Shown one piece after another: positions 1 through 11,994 of a DNA stretch of 64,000 nucleotides. The stretch covers positions 62,001-126,000 of the forward strand of contig BROG01000651.1 of the NCBI GenBank assembly GCA_030159075.1. Reading direction: 5' to 3'. The DNA is from Atrina japonica (Eukaryota > Mollusca > Bivalvia > Pterioida > Pinnidae). The notes under the pieces were generated by a model. It did no database searches, was not told the DNA's origin, and saw nothing but the letters and a program-made list of their open reading frames with translations. Position 1 is the first letter of the stretch; each line of letters opens with the position of its first letter. Position numbers and translations under genes: made by a program.

Positions 1-654
1 ATAATACATAAGCCCAGAAACCCGTATTTCGGTACCAGACGATTATTTTTTATATTTCGCTCAGATACCAACATTTGAATTCTAAACTTCTCAAAAGCTA
101 TTGAGGTATTCATATTTACAGCGGTTACTCTTAGACGGATTTGGCAACACATTTAGATTTATAATTTCGGCTTGTATAATACCACTTTTTCTTTCGGAAA
201 TATTACTTTCGAACTCTAATGATGTAGTTTTATTTACAGAAACGATCGTCGTTAGCATTTGTTTTGGACTCTTTTGTGAAACTATAACTGGTGTTGTTTA
301 CGATATTTACTGTGATAAGTGGTATTTTGTGATATCCTTTTTTCACGACACTTTTATGTATTGAAAACATTGGATATTTAAAATGGTCGACTGAAAAATG
401 GATGACTTGTTTCAGATTTCTTTCTTCTATTATCTGTTTTTAATTATATGTTCGATGTTGAAAAAAATAAAGAAACAAATAAGCAAATTTAATGTAGTTT
501 GAGTTTAATGACCAACGGAAAGCTTGAACAAATTCTCTGACAGCTTTTCAAATACATTGTATACATACTAAGGTATTGGAGAAATCACAAAACTTAAAAA
601 CAAGAGTGTTATTGTGTTTCGTCTATGGGTTGTAATTTAGCAAATTATGATTTC

Positions 655-890
655 CATGGTTAAGTGGTTAGAGCAACACACTTTAAACCATGAAGTATCT
701 AATTTGTAGTCATTGCGAGTACCGCAATAACCCAAGCTGATTTTATGAGAAAGTTTGCCAGTGTACTTGTGGAATGCCGGTGGTCTCTTCCCGGGTACAT
801 TGTAACCGGGTTCTATCCTTCACTGTTTGAAACTGGTCGCTGCCATATGACTGACTAATTGCTTAGTACGGCATACAACACCAATTTAAG
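655..890 (+). mobile_element. tRNA-derived SINE, copy 1
   Basis: The head GTGGTTAGAGCAAC resembles a Pol III A box. The body (GAGAAAGTTTGCCAGT, a GGTCTCTTCCCGGGTACATT-like core) and tail (GGTCGCTGCCATATGACTGA) recur at 11062-11290. The pair define a dispersed SINE, typical of molluscs. A named family cannot be assigned by eye. Confidence 0.7.
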
Positions 891-966
891 TAAAATTTGT
901 AATTGTCAGTCTGATGCTGCTATACATTCATTTTACATCTTAAGTATATCCAAAGTATAGATATTA

Positions 967-1142
967 CAGTAAAGTCCGTCTTTAGATGCCAATCTTATGA
1001 AAGACCACATAGCTGCTGACACCAAATTTTCAAAACCACTTGGTCAAATTCTTTTATTTTAAAAATATTTTGAGAGACCACCTGTTTTATAAAACTTCAA
1101 TTCAGTTGCAGATTGGGTGGACTTTTAAGACAGGTTCCACTG
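967..1142. mobile_element. TA-flanked mariner-like MITE
   Basis: Starts CAGTAAAGTCCGTCTTTAGA and ends so that its reverse strand reads CAGTGGAACCTGTCTTAAAA. Both ends abut TA (965-966, 1143-1144), the Tc1/mariner target duplication. At 176 bp it has no coding capacity. Related ends occur at about 40712 and 37390. Confidence 0.65.
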
Positions 1143-3423
1143 TATTTGAATAATTATATCAGTATCTGCTGATTAAACTTTTACTGTATATAACTTTTTT
1201 TTTAATTAAGATGCGAATCTAATTACTGTAAACTTTTAAGTACAGCAGGGTTTGGTCAGATGAAGTATAAACGTAATGTATATCGTACGATAAGATTCTA
1301 ATCATTTAATAATTTCCATTCCGAAAGACGAGAGGACATCTTGTTCACTGATGTTCTTTATCTACAGAGTTTATAAAAAAAACACTGTACTGTACATTGG
1401 CTTTAACTCATCTCATGTCTATACTATCTTGACAGCAATCTTCTCTAACATATCATTTTAACTGATTCAATTGACTTTTTCTACTTATTTGATAAAATGA
1501 AATTACTGCGAATTTATCGTTATAGTGATCGAGTGGTATTTACCTAGGAAAAATATTAACTGAGATTGTTTTGCGAGTTAGTAAGGTGATAAATCTGATA
1601 TCGGTATCAGATAATTACTGTATGCTGTAGCGTGAACGTGTTACATGATTTATGACATTCTGTTTATACATCTTCTATCTTATCCGCATAATATTTCAAA
1701 TCAGAACACGTAAAACTTACTCCACAAGCTAAAATTTCAAAGCATTTTGTTTCAGAAAAAATAATATTTTCCCATGAGAATTGTTATTTTGATAATTTAG
1801 AAATAAGAAACCATTACTTCATTGTTAGTTTTATCGTCATTAATAATCATTTCTCTTCTCTAAATTCATTTCGTTTTTATGGAATAAGTTTGAAAAATGG
1901 ATGGCTATTAAGTATTTTTGTTTGTGTAATTTCATCAAGCTCATGATTTACGAGTATCCTTGTGAAGAAGATGTAATAATGTTGTTGTAGTTTGATTGAA
2001 TGTCTTTAGAAAATTAGAATTCGTATTTAACCTCAGATCACAAATCGATTTGATTATATGATTTAAGTAGTTTTATTGTCTACGTGCTAAATATTTCATT
2101 ACCAAAATTTTCAGTGTTTATTAAAATTCAGTCGTCGCTTTTGATATAAATGGGTTTGCTGAAAGATTTTCAGAACTTTTCTTCAAAATAAGGCTTGTCC
2201 ATCTTTAATTTATTTGTTTATTTTCCTTGGTCCGAAATCACCAAATTTACTTAATATTCAATCTCAACTTTTATCTTATTATTTTAACTATATTATCGTT
2301 TGTAATACTTTTGGGTTTGAGTGATTAGGGAACGTATTATTATTTTACATCATATAAATAAATTTTCCTGTAAAATGAATAAATACGTTGAGTACGGTAT
2401 TCAAAATCCGAGTACTTACTCAAGCAGTTTTTAGTATTTCTTAAAGTTTTCTGCATATGATAAATAATTTGATCATTAATTACATTTGTATGCCATCAAT
2501 ATACAAAATTGTCCATATACAGAATAATTTTAGCATATTTTTGCCTTAAAATCATAAAAAGTTTGAAGTTTGAGTACTGAGTAAATTTGGTGACCGGGTC
2601 CTGATGATGTCACATTAGACAATTTTTTTTGCTATAAGATGACGGCAGTTTTAAAAGTGGAGGATAAACAGAGATAAACGTAATAATTGTTAATTTTTAG
2701 ATGGGTTTTCTCCATTTAGATGCAATTTTGGGGTTTAATTATTATTTTCTATTATTAAAAGAATTAGTTTCTATGTGGTGAGAGTATTATTACCTTACGA
2801 AACAATGTGGCTAAGTCAATCAAAATATAAATATGTTTTATATTACCTTACTACACAAATATATTCAAATACTTATTTCAACTTTATGTGATTTAAAGAA
2901 AAGTCTTACCTGTAAGTTTTACAATTTATCCAGCTGAGAACAGTCACAAATTTCTTTCCGTTATGTCCAAATTGTCGCTCTATATATGCGCAGTTTGAAT
3001 GCGTATTCTGTATCCTCATTGGATGGTTTATATCCCACACACATTAACGTACATCATTCATTCCATTACGGTGAAACTGAAGACATTTTAATTAAACTAT
3101 AATAATCATCGGAAAAGGGGAAGAGATAATTTTCTGGTCTTTTTTTTATTAGATATCGTTCTTTTTAAGTTACCGTGTAATGTAATGATTAATTGTTTGT
3201 CGGGTATGTCACATAAAATCCAGGGGAAATAGACATGAATTTGCATAACATGGCTGTGGAAAATTGTAATTATTCAAATGCCACTACATTATTTGATTTC
3301 AATTTCCGTTGTTACCCGGGAATGTTGTTCACAACTGTATCTTAAGTTACAATTTTTTGGACAATATACTAGTCAATGATTAATGTAATCCATTTTGAGG
3401 TACAATAGCTACTGTAACAATTT

Positions 3424-3424
<1 letters not shown>

Positions 3425-3507
<83 letters not shown>
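3425..3507. repeat. (CT)n microsatellite
   Basis: About 41 uninterrupted CT units. They create a spurious Arg-Glu ORF on the - strand. Confidence 0.98.
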
Positions 3508-3511
<4 letters not shown>

Positions 3512-4317
3512 TCTGAATATTATTGATGACAAATGTTAATGGTTGAAGAGAGTACCTCGTTACGATGTACCCGGCCTTCCGCAAGTAAACTGACAAATTT
3601 TCTAACAAAAATCAGCTTATGTTCCAGCATAGCTCGAACCTGTGCTGACCAGAAGGTAATGGGTTGTCTTACGCTAAAAATAAGTAATATTATAATGTGA
3701 AACCACAACGCCGAATTGAATTCAGTCTGTTTCATTAATAATATCAGGGATTGTCATGATATTTTATTGTAATGATATTCTGTTACAGTATGGATTTCGA
3801 CCTGATATTTTGGTTTTATAATCCAAAATAACCCTTTACTTTTAGACTTTGGGACATACATACACTGACGTCATAATTGACAAACCTGACGTCAAAATTC
3901 ACTAAATATGCTGCTTAGCCTTCATATCTATGTTAAATATTTTAACAGACAGACAGATGAATAGACAGACAGCAGTTAGATAGACAGACATACAGATACA
4001 TAGATGTAATATACATATGTTTGTATCCGTTATTAGTCAAATATCGGAGTGGAGGTTCTATAGTTTGGTATAACATTTATACCAGCAAATATTTAGTCAA
4101 ATTATAACCTCAATACACCAGCAACTACATAATTCTGCTACGAAATCCACCCTTTCCATCCACGACGGAAAATGCAAATAATAAGAAAATGACGATAGGA
4201 AAACAACGTGCGTTAGATATACATAGAAATTCCGTAAATGTTTCTTTTGTGAGAAAAAGTAATTTATTTCTGTACTGAAGTATTAAATACAAAATGATAT
4301 CTAAATGAATATCTAAG

Positions 4318-4485
4318 ATGTATATCATCTTTCTTTCTTATTCCGTTCTAGCAAACAGGAATAGTAAAATTGTAGTGAAAGTAGATAAACAATTATCTGG
4401 CTGTGAAAAGAAAATTGAAACAGCGTCAATTGAGTGTAGCAGTAGTAATAGCAAAGTCAACAATTTTCATTTAGCATATCCGTAA
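4318..4485 (+). CDS. Possible small ORF, secreted-peptide-like (hypothetical)
   Basis: A 55-residue frame, MYIIFLSYSVLA then NRNSKIVVKVDKQLSGCEKK, ending SKVNNFHLAYP. The first 12 residues are hydrophobic and resemble a short signal peptide; there are two Cys. It could instead be a terminal exon, since TTCCGTTCTAG at 4350 would serve as an acceptor, or chance. No family was recognised. Confidence 0.15.
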   Translation: MYIIFLSYSVLANRNSKIVVKVDKQLSGCEKKIETASIECSSSNSKVNNFHLAYP

Positions 4486-5500
4486 CTGTTTTCAAACTAT
4501 AAACCATTAATTTCTATGTGTTGTAATCATGTGAGTTTATTTTGAATTAATATTTATTTTGTTGTTCAAAACAGTACAATATTAAATTGAAAGCTAACGG
4601 ATTTTGAAAGAGACCAGTGAAGCTCTTTGTTCAGTAAAGCTTTTGAAAGATATAGCATGATAACTACTGTGGTCCTTGGAGACTTTTCATATTCGATTGG
4701 ATATGCTAATTTATTTGAAGATTTTCTACTAGAAAAATATTTCAATAGAATAGAAATTTTAAACTTGTACTAAACTCAGACAGTTGAAAAGTGCCCTCAA
4801 ATTTAGCAAGTGATACTGCATGTTGATTTTAAAAGTAACTTAAGAGTAAGCCATCATCACTTTGGTTCGTTTTACCATCTGCGTTATAAAGCCTGAATCT
4901 TAACTCGGCAGAGAATAGTACACAGCGCCATTTTCCATAGAAAACACATTTGGATCTGTCGTCGGAACCATTTGTGTCTGAAGTCACGTCAGAGATAATT
5001 AAAGGGCATACAAACTGCAAGACGACAGGGCTTATTGCCGTATGAGCGACAATGCCTCAGCACATTATTTCGACTTATTATTGGATTGTTGGTCCCTGGT
5101 GTCTCGTGTGCAGTTTTTGCTGTAGTTCTAAATCTGATACGCATGTCCTGACAAGGCGTTGTGATCTGCGGCCAGCCAGTTCGAGGGCGGGCGTCAGTTG
5201 TACGAGTCAGTCTAAGGCAGTTGTACTAAAGAGATGATTGTGCTGTTGCTACAGCGGTTTGAGTGTTTTTATCTAACAGTAACTGCACTACCCTGTTGCG
5301 TATATCGTTATTTACACTAGGCATCATGTACGTAACATGGCAAAAAAATTCAATATCGGACTATTTTTAGGTTCGTACTATACACATGGCAAACAGATCT
5401 GAGATACATGAAATGCTACCGCGTGTAACCGTGCATGTGATAATGTAATGAAATGGCCAAATTTGAGCATACAAGACATGGTATTGGCTGATTGTGCTTA

Positions 5501-5620
<120 letters not shown>

Positions 5621-5669
5621 TCTTAGTGTTTGTGACGTCGCTTGATCTTGAATAGGAACAATCGATTAA

Positions 5670-6500
5670 AACGTGTTACTTAGTTGATTTTAAAATTTTG
5701 TTGTATTCAATCGGCAATTTTGCTAATTTGTACATCTGATAAAGCATGATCAGATGTAAATAATAATTCAAAATGTAGGCTAAATGTATGTATTCAAATA
5801 TAAGCAATATTTGCAATATATTTTGTGCACTTACTTCTGCGCAAGCATTTTACCTATTTGGAACAAAGTTGGACTATCATCCCTAGTCATCAGAAAATGC
5901 CGTTTATATTGCATATGTTTGATCTTATGATAAAAAGAATCTGTCAATAATTTTATTCATATCACATTTATGATACTTTGTACACAAATATATTATCATC
6001 TACTGGGGACAGCAAAAACTATCTTTGTTACCAGGTGTTCTTTATTCTGTCTTTTCGTTTGTCAGAGTTATCTTCCATATAAGCAGATATCGATTGTAAC
6101 GATAACGAAAATACCAAATATACAGATTTGAATTTTCCATTTTGCGAGCCTCTGGCGAGCAAAAATGCGAGTATCATGAATGTGATATGAATGAAAACTC
6201 CCTACAGATTCTTTTTATCACATGATCAAACATATGCAATATAAACAGCATTTTCTGATGACTGATGAGAATCTATATTCTCCTTTCAGTCAAGTTGACC
6301 AAATTGTTCCAAATAAGTAAAATATTTGCACAGAAGTAAGTACCAAAACGTATTGTAAATATTGCTTATATTTGAATACATATATTTAGCCTACATTTTA
6401 AATTATTATTTACATCTATGCATACCTCATCAGATGTCGAAATTAGCCAAATTGCGAACTAGAATACAACAAAATTTTTAAATTATCATTGTATAACGTT
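5670..6500. mobile_element. Large foldback (inverted-repeat) element
   Basis: The left arm (about 5670-5985) and right arm (about 6175-6500) are imperfect reverse complements over about 300 bp. For example, TTTATATTGCATATGTTTGA on the left is answered by TCAAACATATGCAATATAAA on the right. The loop is about 190 bp. No ORF; probably a foldback MITE. Confidence 0.8.
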
Positions 6501-6626
6501 ATAGTCTATCATCCCCATCCAGTTACAAATGACGTTATACAAACGTCTAGTGACGTCATCACATACCTTCAGATGAATGAAATCTGCGTACGTAGTGAAT
6601 AAAAGTAGTTCAGTTTGCTACATGTT

Positions 6627-7052
6627 AACCAATCAAATCGTCGCTGGATTTTATCATACGTGTCACATATAAAATATTTATGTAATCTGTTATGCAGCTG
6701 CATAACACACTTATCATATGATAATTATAGGGACTGTCATGTGTTTCTATTCATATCACATTTATGCTTCATAGCAGACTACCAATCAAATCGCCGCTAG
6801 GCTTTATTATACGTGTTATATATAAAATATTTATGTACAGAAAACTTGTGTATAACGACCTCCTTGGGAACACAAGAAAATTGGTCTTTATAGGGAGGTG
6901 GTCTTTATTTAGAGATTGATTTGTATACAAATGGTAATGTTGGGAACAGCAAAAAAGTCTTTATACCAAGTGATCTTATACACATGTGGTCGCTAAAGCG
7001 GGTTTTACTGTAATCTGTTATGAAGCTCCATAACGCACAGATCATATGATAT
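6627..7052. repeat. Diverged direct duplication (about 105-bp unit)
   Basis: ACCAATCAAATCGTCGCTGG... (6629-6735) recurs as ACCAATCAAATCGCCGCTAG... (6781-6837, resumed 7012-7052 after the MITE). Both continue with ATAAAATATTTATGTAATCT-type sequence, then a CATAAC palindrome and ATCATATGAT. Confidence 0.8.
6838..7011. mobile_element. TA-flanked mariner-like MITE with local empty site
   Basis: 174 bp, starting CAGAAAACTTGTGTATAACG and ending with the reverse complement of CAGTAAAACCCGCTTTAGCG. Flanked by TA at 6836-6837 and 7012-7013. It interrupts a sequence whose intact copy at 6675-6694 reads straight across TATTTATGTAATCTGTTATG, so the insertion boundaries and TA duplication are directly visible. 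Confidence 0.88.
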
Positions 7053-7120
7053 ACATACACACATATACATAATTCAAAACCTCATATCATAAATGTGATA
7101 TAAATGGAAATTCGTGACAG

Positions 7121-7123
<3 letters not shown>

Positions 7124-7202
<79 letters not shown>
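7124..7202. repeat. (AT)n microsatellite
   Basis: About 39 AT units just upstream of the SELENOS penultimate exon's intron region. Confidence 0.97.
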
Positions 7203-7206
<4 letters not shown>

Positions 7207-7964
7207 ACCATAGAAATATATCTCGTTTTAATTAACTTATTTCCCACTGTTATTGAAATGATATTACCTTAGAGAACATTTTAATCAGGATGTCAGTTTT
7301 AAGCTTTTTCATATCTAACAAAATTTGGTAATTTTCTCAGTATCCAAAGCTTTTTCGTACTGTTATGTGCTTACTTCAGATTTTACGCTGTAGCTACGAT
7401 TAAATAATAATAAAGATGGATTAATTATTTCTGTCTGAATTTTATGAACTCATCCATATGTTTCTCATTGACACTCCAATTTAAATACCTGTCACTTCGA
7501 ACATGAAACTGTTTGATTTATGTGTACTAAAATCCATAGTTATTTCCAAAAGACGACTTTAATAGAATTTCAGTTCCATCAATTTCCTGATAATTAAGAT
7601 GCTTGTGATAAAAGGTCAATAAACATACATATATATCTTATGTTTTTTCTTTATCCTCTTTTGATATTTTAGAATATCTCTCTCTCTCTCTTTCATTATC
7701 TGAATATAAAAAACTAGCACCAAACATTTTCATACATGAACTGAATTTATTCAGTTACAACATTTATCACTACGATACACCACCAGAATGGTGTGACCGA
7801 TACCAGAGGGGTTAAATAGAATTGTTTTATTCTTTGACTGTCTGTCTAACTTTCTTTCTCGCTTATTTTATGATTCTACTTTGAAAACATTTTCTATATA
7901 TAACGCGTTTCCCCCAAGGACCAAACAAATAGTCTAGAATGCATGAAATTGATTTCTCTTACAG

Positions 7965-8022
7965 AAAGATGAAACAGACCTTAAAGGTGACAACAAGACA
8001 AAGCCAAAATTCCGTCAATCTG
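7965..8022 (+). CDS. SELENOS: SELENOS penultimate coding exon
   Basis: 58 nt between a TTACAG acceptor and a GTATGT donor. It starts in phase 0 with KDETDLKGDNK and ends with one base of a split Asp codon completed by the next exon. It corresponds to the charged, disordered linker that precedes the C-terminal Gly-rich tail in selenoprotein S. Confidence 0.87.
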
Positions 8023-8567
8023 GTATGTAAAATTTATGTAAGCAATTAATCAATTTTAAATTTTGTATCATCGATGTCTAATGTCAAAACGCCATGTTTG
8101 CTCAGAAAGATGTTTAACTCATTCACCCCTAAAGACACATTTGGACTGACCTAAATCATTGATTTTCAGAAGAGTCCATTTGTTTTAGGTGTTGACGAGT
8201 TAAGGTATAATATCGGAATTTTGACGTTACCTAGTAAATCCAAGTTAAGAAGTGTAACGCGTTAGACAAAGTTTGAGATATATTCCCTTTTCCTCCGGTT
8301 TAATAACCATATTTTGCCGTTTTAGTTGTCATCCATTTAAAACTGTGTTTTATTACTTTGTTGTGTTATCATTTTCGTTTCATTTAACTGATTAAACTCT
8401 TTAGGTTCCAAGGAAAAATAATCCACATTGAAATAAAAATTTATTGGAGCTTAATTTACGTTATTCTCAAAAAATGATATTTCATTTTTACAGACTACAA
8501 TCCATTAATGGGTGGATTTAGCAGTGGATATAGGCCTAGTAGACGCAGCGGTGGCGGATGAGGTTAA
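7965..8567 (+). CDS. SELENOS: Selenoprotein S (SELENOS/VIMP), last two coding exons
   Basis: Two exons, 7965-8022 and 8494-8567, join in frame (CAG acceptors, GT donor). They encode a Lys/Asp-rich stretch followed by DYNPLMGG, a Tyr-Arg-Pro-Ser-Arg-Arg segment and Gly-Gly-Gly-UGA-Gly-TAA. The YNPL box and the terminal GG-Sec-G are hallmarks of vertebrate selenoprotein S. That protein is a single-pass ER membrane protein of the p97/Derlin retrotranslocation (ERAD) machinery, whose Sec forms a redox pair with a nearby Cys in vertebrates. No Cys is visible in the exons present here, so the redox partner would have to be upstream. The UGA at 8559-8561 would be recoded, with TAA at 8565-8567 as the true stop; a SECIS lies downstream. 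The membrane segment and coiled coil are not in the window: I searched 1-7964 for a matching exon and found none. An automatic annotation that reads UGA as stop would lose the last two residues. Confidence 0.9.
8494..8567 (+). CDS. SELENOS: SELENOS terminal exon with Sec-UGA
   Basis: Begins after TTTTTACAG and completes the split Asp codon, then encodes YNPLMGGFSSGYRPSRR, Ser, three Gly, UGA (8559-8561), Gly and TAA. Sec as the second-last residue is the usual position in selenoprotein S. Exon sequence continues into a long 3' UTR carrying the SECIS. Confidence 0.9.
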
Positions 8568-9597
8568 TTCCTTAGTGTCTACAGCTGCGGAGATACCTTA
8601 CAGCTGATTCACTCTGAGACATAAGTGTCTATTGTCTATGTACCCATGATCCTTTGACCATTTATCGCATCTGCAGGTTTTGTTGCATTTGAACAAAAGA
8701 AAAGGTTGAGTGTCGCTTCACACCTGGCAGACCAGTGTTTATATAAAACATTAAACATATATGAAATGCACATTTTACATGAAATTATGTTTTTTAGATG
8801 AGGATTATTTTCCTGAAATTTTTATTTGGTAAGTCATTTGAGAGGCAATGAAATATCCCTAGTTAGAATGCGCACACATAATTTTCGGACTTATCTGACC
8901 TTGTATTTTAGATCACAAATCAATGTTATCAATGTCACATAAGTTTATAAAGCCGTACCCAATGATACGAGGTATTGCTTTTAGATTCCTGTTGCATAAT
9001 GTGACTGACATAGATGCTACTTGAAACAGGATAGTTGTATGAGTGATCATATGACATACTGGGAATATTGGAGTATATTTAAATGTTAAATGAATGTTAT
9101 AATATATTAATGAGTGTTATAATGATTTACACAAATAACATTGCGTTCGTATAATTCAGAATCTAATTACAAGAAGTTATAATACATCTTTTCCAATGAA
9201 ACAGGTGAACGTTGATTATTTGGTCTCTCCATATGGATTCAAAAAATTAATCTTTGTTCCTGACTCCAGCCTTGCGTCTGTCATCAGTCGAGTAGAAAAG
9301 CGTATTATGGTTGACGCAGACAAGGGCTTAATTACAAATGAACTTTGTTGAAGTAATATGGTATGTAACCGGATAATTGTCACGTAAAACAACAGATTTC
9401 CCAACTTTATTGCTTTTAAAATAATAAACATGTCAACGTTGTCAGATAGACTTTATTTTATAGAAAATTGATCAGAATCATCCCTTTCATGCACAGTTCT
9501 TTTAGAACTGATTTCCATACAAGTTTCAATATGAGAAATAATATTTTATTTCTTTGTAATGTATCCGTGTTTGTAATGTAGTCAATTTATTTATCTT

Positions 9598-9600
<3 letters not shown>

Positions 9601-9659
<59 letters not shown>
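9601..9659. repeat. Poly-T tract
   Basis: 59 T in a row inside the inferred SELENOS 3' UTR. It could be the reverse-strand tail of an old retroposed insertion, but no body was recognised. Confidence 0.95.
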
Positions 9660-10059
9660 CCATTTATGTGTATTATTTATTGAAAGCAAAAAATGGTCTC
9701 ATGAAATTAACTTTCCGTACACGGAGAGTGCATTTTATATACAAGTCATTTTTGTGTGTTATTTTTAGTACACGGTGAGTGCATTCTATATACAAGTCAT
9801 TTTGTGCATTATTTATTGTATTAAATGTTTTCCGTTTTTCGTATTCATGTAATATCAATGTAATTTGTATACTTACTGTTCTATTACATTGTAAAAGATT
9901 TGGTCTCTTGATTATGGGTACAGGATGATAAAATTGTACGGATGAATTTTTGGAATTATTTGACAGTAGATTGGATCCATTGTAGTGATAGTAACACAAA
10001 GGGTCTAACCTAATCTCTCGCATAATGGTGTATCATTGTCAAATATTTCCAAACTTTCT

Positions 10060-10108
10060 ATGACACAGTTCCTGGAAAGAGCGAGAATGCCTCACAGGAA
10101 TTGTTGAT
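10060..10108 (+). promoter_or_regulatory. SECIS element (selenocysteine insertion) of SELENOS
   Basis: The ATGA quartet (10060-10063) faces TGAT (10105-10108), giving U.U, G.A, A.G and C.U non-canonical pairs as in the SECIS core. Next to it, 10065-10074 pairs with 10095-10104 as a continuous 10-bp helix with a single G.U wobble (core CAGTTCCTG against CAGGAATTG). Twelve bases after the ATGA comes the apical AAA (10076-10078). A short GAG/CTC pairing (10079-10081 with 10091-10093, one register) suggests a form II top. The geometry matches the eukaryotic consensus, and the site is on the correct strand downstream of the in-frame UGA. Helix I below the quartet is weak by eye. Confidence 0.85.
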
Positions 10109-10464
10109 GAATCTGTACTGAATCATTTTATAAATGTATATAGTCCACAAATTCAATTTTCCAGTTTTGTGTATCTATTTTAAAAGGACTTTATACATGT
10201 TTTATTTCATATGTTTGTATAATTAATGGTGTTTTAGTATGAAATCTCTCCTTCATGTTTTGAATTTGTCATGTAATGTAAGTCGCCTACTGATATACAC
10301 ATAACAAATTATCGGAACTTTTAATTACAATGTCGTTTTGTGCTTTTATCCATTTTTAAGGGGTGGTTGAAATGAACTTAAGATATACAAATAATTATTT
10401 TCAGTTTATGTTTGATTTTTATTCTTTTTGAAAGAAGATTGTAAATCATGTATTGAAAACTTGT

Positions 10465-10467
<3 letters not shown>

Positions 10468-10533
<66 letters not shown>
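10468..10533. repeat. (TA)n microsatellite
   Basis: About 33 TA units in the inferred SELENOS 3' UTR, 360 bp after the SECIS. Confidence 0.97.
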
Positions 10534-10536
<3 letters not shown>

Positions 10537-11018
10537 GGGAACCATCTGCATTTCCATGTATGCATTGATCATTGTTGACGTGTGTTACTAATAAGTAACC
10601 TGCGTAAAGATGGAAAGTGATTGACAGAATTATATTAATTTTGATTAGAACTGAAATTTGATATATATTCCATACGTCATTCAACCAGATTAACCCAGAC
10701 TTTTGTTTATGTCGTAAATGGACATTGAGAAAATAGGAAAAGAACCTGAACTAGGTTATCTCTATTGATGTATTTTTTTCTCATTTGAATGTAGATATTA
10801 TGAAATATATATTAAGGATTACTTTAAAATTCAATAAAACAAAAGAAAAATATGACGTAATAATGTTAAGACTTTATTAAGACTGTTTTACTTAGCAAGG
10901 TTCTTTTCCGATTAAGAAATCCAGTTTTAGTTGAATTATCCTAGTGGTGATTGTGAGGAGGAATGTATGTTGAATGTCAGGGTTTGTTGTAGTATATAAC
11001 AAATGTGTCTACTTTTGC

Positions 11019-11024
11019 AATAAA
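11019..11024 (+). terminator. AATAAA poly(A) signal, SELENOS candidate
   Basis: Canonical hexamer about 0.9 kb after the SECIS. An alternative is at 10833-10838. Either would keep the SECIS in the mRNA. Confidence 0.4.
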
Positions 11025-11061
11025 ACGTTAATTGTGGTTAATTACACATGTTGGTAATTGC

Positions 11062-11290
11062 ATTTGAGTCACCGTCATTTGAACCATGAAGTATCTCAAT
11101 TCTGGTAAATGCAGGTTCGAACCCCACTGGAACCTAAGCTGATTTTTGTGAGAAAGTTTGCCAGTTTACTAGCAGAAGACTATTGTCTCTTCCCAGATAC
11201 ATTGTAAAGGGGTTCTCTCCTCATTACTTAAAATTGGCTGGCACCATATAACTGAAAAATTGTCGAGTGTGGCGTGAAACACTATTCAAA
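11062..11290 (+). mobile_element. tRNA-derived SINE, copy 2
   Basis: Has a clear B box, GGTTCGAACCCC (about 11113), then the same core and tail as copy 1: GAGAAAGTTTGCCAGTTTAC, CTCTTCCCAGATACATTGTA, GCACCATATAACTGAAAAAT, GAGTGTGGCGTGAAACAC. It lies just after the last SELENOS poly(A) signal. Confidence 0.75.
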
Positions 11291-11994
11291 ATCAAATTAA
11301 AATTGAATTACCTTTTAAATAGCAATATTTGGTATAAAGTTGTAGTAATACGTTGATGAAAATTTATCGTACTGCAGATATTATAGTTGTATGGAAAGAA
11401 TATCCCTTTACATATACTGCATCATCCTGGTTTTGTTGATCAAAGTAGCTTTTATATTTTTACTTTTATATAGTCAGATGAAGGAATATATATTCAGATT
11501 TATTTTCAGTGTCAATACCTGAAAATTTAAGTTCGCCCAGAGTGGTGTGTCATAAGCAATGGTCGTACAAATTGAATATCAGGACTTCCGTTTTAATTTA
11601 GTGTCCGATAATTGGGTGATTAAGAGCAGATGACAATATCACGTACACATAAGAGGCTAAAGCTCTCTCTCGGTGAATTTTGTAGTCATCGTCATTTTTA
11701 CAGATTCTAGTCATAGTTCATATTGAAAATAATTGTCGTGAAACATGACCATCGATTTGACGTGATATATTAATTATGTTGCAGACATGTAATGTGATAT
11801 ATAATATAATTATGTACAAATAAAACAATGGATATTGGGCACTAACGTTTTGAAATCTAGACTTTGTATCAGATGCCTTGGAAGACTTGATATACCCAAT
11901 CTACATGCCTAACCCCTCAAATAGCTGTGATCAAATCTATTTCTGACACACGGTCAAACTCGGTATAAATAGTATACTGTACGTGTACTTATTT

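Larger units (their letters stand above)
8568..11030 (+). other. SELENOS: Probable SELENOS 3' UTR
   Basis: Non-coding DNA after the TAA. It holds a 59-base poly-T run (9601-9659), a short internal duplication (about 9716-9800), the SECIS (10060-10108) and a TA run (10468-10533). Two AATAAA poly(A) signals follow the SECIS, at 10833-10838 and 11019-11024. A transcript must extend past 10108 to include the SECIS, so one of these signals is the likely end. The extent is inferred; no cleavage site can be proven by eye. Confidence 0.6.

Noticed and set aside
101..364. 87-codon hydrophobic forward frame after a possible TTTACAG acceptor
   Set aside because: Looks membrane-like but matches neither the selenoprotein S membrane segment nor any family I know; no donor or context support.
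3369..3608. Arg-Glu repeat ORF, and Tyr-Ile repeat ORFs at 5448, 10378 and 61012-61376
   Set aside because: Plain translations of CT, TG and TA microsatellites.
8646..8700. ATGA at 8646 as the SECIS core
   Set aside because: The following bases do not form the required helix and no apical AA at the right distance is present; 10060-10108 fits far better.
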